Assembly (NCBI RefSeq): GCF_019059575.1
Contig: NW_024881982.1
Coordinates: 186,001-250,000 of the forward strand
DNA from: Amphibalanus amphitrite
Taxonomy: Eukaryota; Arthropoda; Thecostraca; Balanomorpha; Balanidae
DNA: 64,000 nucleotides
Direction of reading: 5' to 3'
Part shown: positions 58,471 to 64,000 of the stretch, one piece after another
Position numbering within the stretch: position 1 is the first letter of the stretch
Layout of the letters: every line of letters begins with the position of its first letter
Made by a program: the position numbers and the translations under genes
Notes under the pieces: model-generated
Databases searched by the model: none
The model's input: the letters and a program-made list of their open reading frames with translations, nothing else
Told to the model about the DNA's origin: nothing

Positions 58471-61400
58471 CAGTCGGTGACACACCAGGGAAATAAGCTA
58501 AAATTAGAGCGCTCTATTTATTGCTCCCGCTACTTCACCGTCTCCCATAGGGTCCTGTGTTGAGCTGGTGTCGAGGCTCTAAAAATGACGCCGATTTTTG
58601 CACCCTTCTCACGAAAACCGCTCGGACCGCCTGGAAACTAATTGTTCCGCTCTAAAAATTTCATGATCGACGGGAAAATGAATGAGGAAAAGATTGGTCC
58701 TGAAATAATTCTGAACTCCCTGTAGAACATATCGAAATATGGCTGCAAACTAGGAGCATGTCAAAATCGACAAAACAATACAAATAAACTTACCGGGATT
58801 TTTTTATTTTCCATGTATCTGTGTATGAAATCAGTCGGTTTTTCGGAAAGATCATCTTCTGTTTAATAAATAATTCCACAATTGCAATCGAGAAAAAAAA
58901 ACATTTCTGCTGTGACAGCAGTTTTTGGCATTGTGCCAGTAGTGTGGCGTACGCGGTGCTGCGTGGTCGTCGGGACGGAGTTGTGAGTATTTTCGGTGTT
59001 TTAAATGGTTGATGGCCATTTGAACTGATTTGAACCAGCTTTATATTATTTCCTACAAATTTTTGCATCAAATTATTGCTTTGAAAGACCATTGAAACCC
59101 CTTATCTCTTCATGAAACACGATCATATTCATCGTCGACGAAAATGGCGCGGGACTCCATGTGCGTTCCGATCGAAATAAATCGTAAATTAAATAATATT
59201 CGATGATAAGTATCATATGCTAGTGACACATTTTCATAAAATAAGGCATGAACTTTGCAAGGAAGTCAACATTGGATAATTGGATTCTTATTTTGCTCAC
59301 ATATCCTTGTGTAGTCAAATGGTTCAACTGTTAGATAAATGTAAGCATATGTTTTGGCTTGATGTTTGCTGTGAAACCACCCAGCCACTTGCTGGTTGAG
59401 TGGTTTTTGATAATAACCTGATAATCATTTCTCCTTTTCCTTAAAAGAAACTAAAATTCTTTTCAAAGTAATCCATTTTTAGGAAAGGCGGCTTGCTCAT
59501 TGACATTTCATGTTCTTGTTTTGTTATTGCTGGCAGTATTTTGATACAATAATGCAATATGAATTTTTTGCAATAATAAAACCTAAGACAAACTTAGTTA
59601 ATGCGTCAATCAAACACCCAACAGAAAGATTGTGAGTCCTTGTGACGTGAAGTATAATTTTCTATGAATGTGTTATGTAGAATATGCTAAATTTTAAATT
59701 AATTTATTATTTGATACTGATAGCTGAGCATGTGAATTATACCACAATATAATTACATTTTCTGGCTTTGAAATAGCCGGCAGTATTTTACTTCAACAAA
59801 TGTAATATACATGGAATACATGTTGTTATGTTATGTTAAAAGTTTAATAACAGCAAACAGAAGGGGCTGTTTCAGCAGATAATGTTTGTACCTTATGCAT
59901 TACCTTTCTTTTCTGCAGGACCATGCTTCCGCTGGGTGGTCGACATTTGCCTCCTGAAGAAGTTGAGCAACATGAAGACCACCAGATGAGGTGTCTGCAG
60001 TTCATGTGGAACTCTGCAGACTACATGTGTTATGCCAACCACAACCAAAGTGCTGTGATCATGGAGGCATGAACCTCATGACAACACTTCAGATTTGCAG
60101 TTGTACCAAAGTGTGATTCAAACCACCTGTAGCATCTCACTCAATGGGTGAACAGTGTGATCATTGTACAGTGTTCAGCTGCAACTAAGACATTTATTAG
60201 TGACTTGTTTTGCAATTAGCCACCAAAAGCATTTTTTGGGCTGGCTGCTGTAATTTGTTGTGCACTGCGCAATAGTGGTAGTGTTTTGTCACTTGTCAAG
60301 TTGTCAGTTGTGCATGTTGCATGTTTCTCTTCCCTCGGCCCTCATTATCAGTTAAGTGGTGAATTGGCATCACTCAGTCTCCCCAGATCTCCATTGACTG
60401 TCAGTCAACCACCTAACTTGAGATGGTATTTGCTAATAGTGTCAGAAAAGAAGTGATTGTAGACATTTTTAGGAATATGAGCTCCGTTTCATGCGTGTTG
60501 CAGTGGTCATTTTGTCACTTGTCCCATAGTGTAATAAATGGAAACTGTTGTTCCCTTTTCAAGGTACTCGCGGATGCAGAAAGCGTTGGGCCTGATTATT
60601 AAACGCACCCTTCTATCAGCGACGCACGAAATCGACAAATATCATCCTTTTTAGAGCAGGAGGAAACGAAACTTGTGAACATAGCTGTACCTACAACAGT
60701 GCATAAGGAATTGAAATTCTGGGAGTTTTTGAAATTCGGAGAAACTCAAGTTGTCGACAGGTATGCCCCCTTGTACGTCAAAGACCGCCTAAAAAACAAA
60801 CGTCTACAAATGAAGGCAGTATTCGTATGTTCGTTGTAATTGCAGCAGCCTAGCAACATGCATTGCGGTCCGATGGCGGATTACACTCGTGCTAAAAAAC
60901 TATGCCGGTAACTGCCAACGTAGTTAGGTCATAGGTGAGGAGAGGGTTATGTCAAATGTCATCATCAAAGAAATGGCTTCATCTGAGCTGTGCCTATTGT
61001 ACATAATTCAACCTATCTATGCATTTCGTTTCTTGCAATCTACTCATGCTTTCACTCCAGCTTCAGAGTAATCGTCCCATATTGTACGTCTTAAGATATT
61101 GATTTCTATGGCAGTTTGCAATTGCTAGCCACGTCTCACCTCAGTTTGGTGGCCCCGCATCGGCCCACTCGGCCGCTCTAAAATTGACTTACGGAGGAGG
61201 ATGGTGGCTTTTATTTTAGCTTCTCCTCTGACTGCGGGGAGCGCCGTCGCCGAGGTAGGAGCAATAATTAGCTTATGTTTGGGACTAATTTCCACGCTTA
61301 ATTAACATTTTAATGTTACTTTAATTAATTCATGTTAATCTTTGACGCATTCTCTTTCTATTGATACCATCCACCAGTCTGAGAATTACTGCCTTGCTGC

Positions 61401-61510
61401 GTAAAGGCCGATAAAAGATCACGCTTTTAGGGGTATCTCTTCAACATGGGGCAGGAGCAATAAATAGAGCGCTCTAATTTTAGCTTATTTCCCTGGTATG
61501 TCACCAACTG
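58471..61510. mobile_element. 3.0-kb element with about 60-bp terminal inverted repeats
   Basis: Left CAGTCGGTGACACACCAGGG and about 40 more bases, through GGAAATAAGCTAAAATTAG and GAGCGCTCTATTTATTGCTC, are mirrored at 61450-61510 with a few changes. ACAT flanks both ends (58467-58470, 61511-61514). AT-rich interior with a candidate plus-strand terminal exon (59919-60072). Superfamily unknown. Confidence 0.7.
59919..60072 (+). other. Candidate 3' exon inside the 3-kb inverted-repeat element
   Basis: A pyrimidine tract and CTGCAG acceptor precede a short frame of 49 residues (start 59923) ending TGA, with AATAAA at 60533-60538. A possible upstream donor GTGAGT lies at about 58982. Protein not recognised; coding status is speculative. 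Confidence 0.2.
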
Positions 61511-61514
61511 ACAT

Positions 61515-63015
61515 AGGTCAAAGATTCATACTCATATAGTGCCAAGCTCTTTCAGAATTCGCCCAAACATAACTCAGGACTGAATTTGCCCTGCAACCTC
61601 AATCTGAATCAGTCTCAGGAGTTGCTCCAAGTACCTACCAGCAAACCTAAGCAAAATAATTGATCAATGAGGATGCGCCATGCAATTTTTTATATTATTT
61701 TGATGGTATGACTATAACAAAACACGCTATCCACATATTTTAATCATATACAATGATAAGCAATTCAATTGAATTCTAAACTGCATTTTTTCGTTTACTG
61801 CTGCACATCGCATGTGAAGATGGCTGCCACACCTCGTTTTTATGGCTTCATAACAAGGCAACAAAAGGAGAGAATCAGCAAACATTTCTCATGAAAACAT
61901 TCGTTGGAGTACTTACCATCCCACGGTATTAATATGTGCACTGTCCGGCTACCCAATATCCAGGAAATTGCACTTGCAAAACCCCCACCACGAAGGCACC
62001 CGCACACCCCATCCGAACGCGAATCTGTTCGCCTCGGGCGAAATTCGTGTCGACGAAGGGCAGGAGGAAAACCAGATAGGTGCCGACATCTGTAGACTGT
62101 TTCCGTAACTAATAGTTCCTCAGATCCATTGGTCGTAGGTGTTGTCGCTAGCCCTCAGCTGCACAGACCCACAGATGTGAGATGCTCCTGGCAAATCTTA
62201 CTGGGGTTGCCAATTCCCAGTTATATTCCCTGAAGTCACGCATATGGGATGCCTGACGAAAATAACAATTTTTTTTCATCGTTTTGCCTTTCATTGTGTC
62301 AAGCAAACACTTCCGTAATAGCGAATTCACTACACTGATGTTGGCATGGTCTGACAGATAACCCTTTTATTCAGAGTGCTTTAGCTTAGAGATGATACCA
62401 AAACCCCAGTTGTTACCCAGTACAACCTGCATGGCTACTCTGTCATCTGTCGTTATTTATCACCCCTCCCCTAAAAAAAAAAAAAAACACCATCCAAAAG
62501 CGCTCTTGATGAAGCGGCCACAATGATTTCAAAATGATTAAATGCTCAGCCTGACGATAGCTGAACGCAAACGAAAACTGCTTGGGAACCTTTTCTTACC
62601 TCAGATGTGCTAAGTGCACGGCCTTCATAACCTATCATTTAGTTACCGCGGTGCCTCTGCCGTCAACATCAGAGACAGCGCCCCCTAGACCGGAGCTGAA
62701 CTGTACGCAAACACCGCACAGCTTCCATTTACCTACCGCTGAAGTGACAGTTGCATGCCGCGAAGTCGTGATAATTGAGCAACACAAAATATGAGTTGGT
62801 TAATGGTATATTCATTGGTATATGCAAATTCCATACCCTTCTCATTTGCAGTGAAATGGTGGCCGGACTGCAGAACATTGGGCAATTGAGCTCATATTCG
62901 GCACGATAACGTTATCTCTACATAACCATACAAGCGATTTTGATGGAAATTGAAAACCGAAACAACTCAAAATCGATCGTACATAGTCCATGAGAAGGGT
63001 CTGGAAAAGGCAAAC
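61515..63015. other. AT-rich upstream DNA, nothing seen
   Basis: No gene or clear repeat between the 3-kb element and the long inverted repeat; a short oligo-A run lies at about 62475. Confidence 0.5.
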
Positions 63016-63735
63016 CTTATTTGAAATGTTTTAACGGACTTTCACTGGGTAGTGGGTAAAAGTTATTATTGGTCCCGGTACTCCGACTTGTATTGAAAAG
63101 TCTTCGATGGGGCACACATAGGTTTAAAACAGACAAAAATCGGGTAGCCATTTTTCGCAACACATCAATCAAATTTCTAAATATCCAGCACGTGATGCAC
63201 AACTTGCCTATTCTCATATGTAAAACACAGCCAATAGGTACACTTCCTCTTCCAAAGAAAAACTACTGTTTTAGAGCACTGTCCCATATGGGGCTAAGCG
63301 AGAATTTATCCACGCCCTGGTTTAAAGACGGATTGCACACTCGAATTTCGATCGCTTCTCTAACCACACGGCGACCCCATGTCGGCTCCACAGCTGCAGT
63401 GCTGGCCTGCCTCGGGTCGAACTGCCGCCCACACTGTAGCCAGTGTTCGGCCAAGGGGGAACTGTCAGAGTGCTCTAAAACAGTAGTTTTTCTTTGGAAG
63501 AGGAAGTGTACCTATTGGCTGTGTTTTACATATGAGAATAGGCAAGTTGTGCATCACGTGCTGGATATTTAGAAATTTGATTGATGTGTTGCGAAAAATG
63601 GCTACCTGATTTTTGTCTGTTTTAAACCTATGTGTGCCCCATCGAAGACTTTTCAATACAATTGTCGGAGTACCGGGACCAATAATAACTTTTACCCACT
63701 ACCCAGTGAAAGTCCGTTAAAACATTTCAAATAAG
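63016..63735. repeat. Long inverted repeat (about 260-bp arms, about 190-bp loop)
   Basis: Sequence from CTTATTTGAAATGTTTTAAC to about 63281 is mirrored from about 63468 to 63735 with only a few differences. Both arms translate to the same short shadow frame. The loop is more GC-rich and non-repetitive. No target duplication found. Likely a fold-back element. Confidence 0.85.
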
Positions 63736-63944
63736 CATTTACCTGGGTATTAACTATTAAGACATGACTCTTCAGTCTCACTTAAAAGGCAAACCATTAA
63801 AGTGCAACAAGTACACTATGAGGATGATCAGATGATGTATCGAGACTAGCTGTTAACCATAGTAGAAAGGTTCAATCACAATTAGCGATATATAGATGAC
63901 TCGATATGCGACACATATACAGACATACACGCAGAATCCCTCAC

Positions 63945-63979
63945 TCTCGTTGGCGAGCAGCCCGACTGCCGGCTGCCGC
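63945..63979 (-). other. Possible 35-nt exon at the window edge
   Basis: GC-rich 35-nt segment between GGCCCACAG and GTGAGG on the minus strand, in otherwise AT-rich DNA. It could be a 5' exon of gek or of a neighbour; too short to identify. Confidence 0.2.
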
Positions 63980-64000
63980 CTGTGGGCCGGAGCCGGGGCC

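Overview
The window is animal DNA, most likely from an arthropod and possibly a crustacean. Three things suggest this. There is an interstitial (TTAGG)n tract of the arthropod telomere type at about 1206-1257. There is a single long gene with many small GC-rich exons and GT-AG introns. The introns are large and full of transposons. No prokaryotic features, rRNA, CRISPR array or recognisable tRNA were seen. Nearly all long open frames outside the exons are stop-free tandem repeats or GC-rich shadows.

The one host gene I recognise runs on the minus strand from 56944 (start codon) to 6363 (stop). It is the orthologue of Drosophila gek (genghis khan) and vertebrate MRCK/CDC42BP, a Cdc42-effector serine/threonine kinase. 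I rebuilt 29 constitutive coding exons by matching conserved protein segments to GT and AG splice sites with compatible phases. They sum to 5373 nt, that is 1790 codons plus a stop, in one continuous frame. Domain order is N-terminal capping segment, AGC kinase, long coiled coil, C1 zinc finger, PH, CNH, CRIB and a conserved C-terminal tail. A 48-nt in-frame cassette exon (16380-16427) is possible.

Layout: 1-5900 is intergenic DNA downstream of gek (telomere-like repeats, a 2.2-kb inverted-repeat element, a TTAA MITE). 5900-14025 carries the 3' UTR and the C1, PH, CNH and CRIB exons. 14025-29413 carries the coiled-coil exons. Intron 8 (29414-37095) holds a complete, apparently young BEL/Pao LTR retrotransposon. 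37096-42729 carries the kinase exons. 42730-56736 is a 14-kb first intron of minisatellites and DNA transposons. 56737-56944 is exon 1. 57000-64000 is upstream DNA with two inverted-repeat elements.

The most unusual observation is that many introns contain tandem arrays whose unit is the adjacent splice junction itself: the last or first few exon bases plus the 5' or 3' splice signal. I see this at about fifteen junctions. It leaves dozens of decoy splice sites. At three exons (8, 12, 14) the nearest decoy donors would extend the protein in frame. Three of these arrays have also been split by transposon insertions. I know of no description of such a systematic pattern in one gene.
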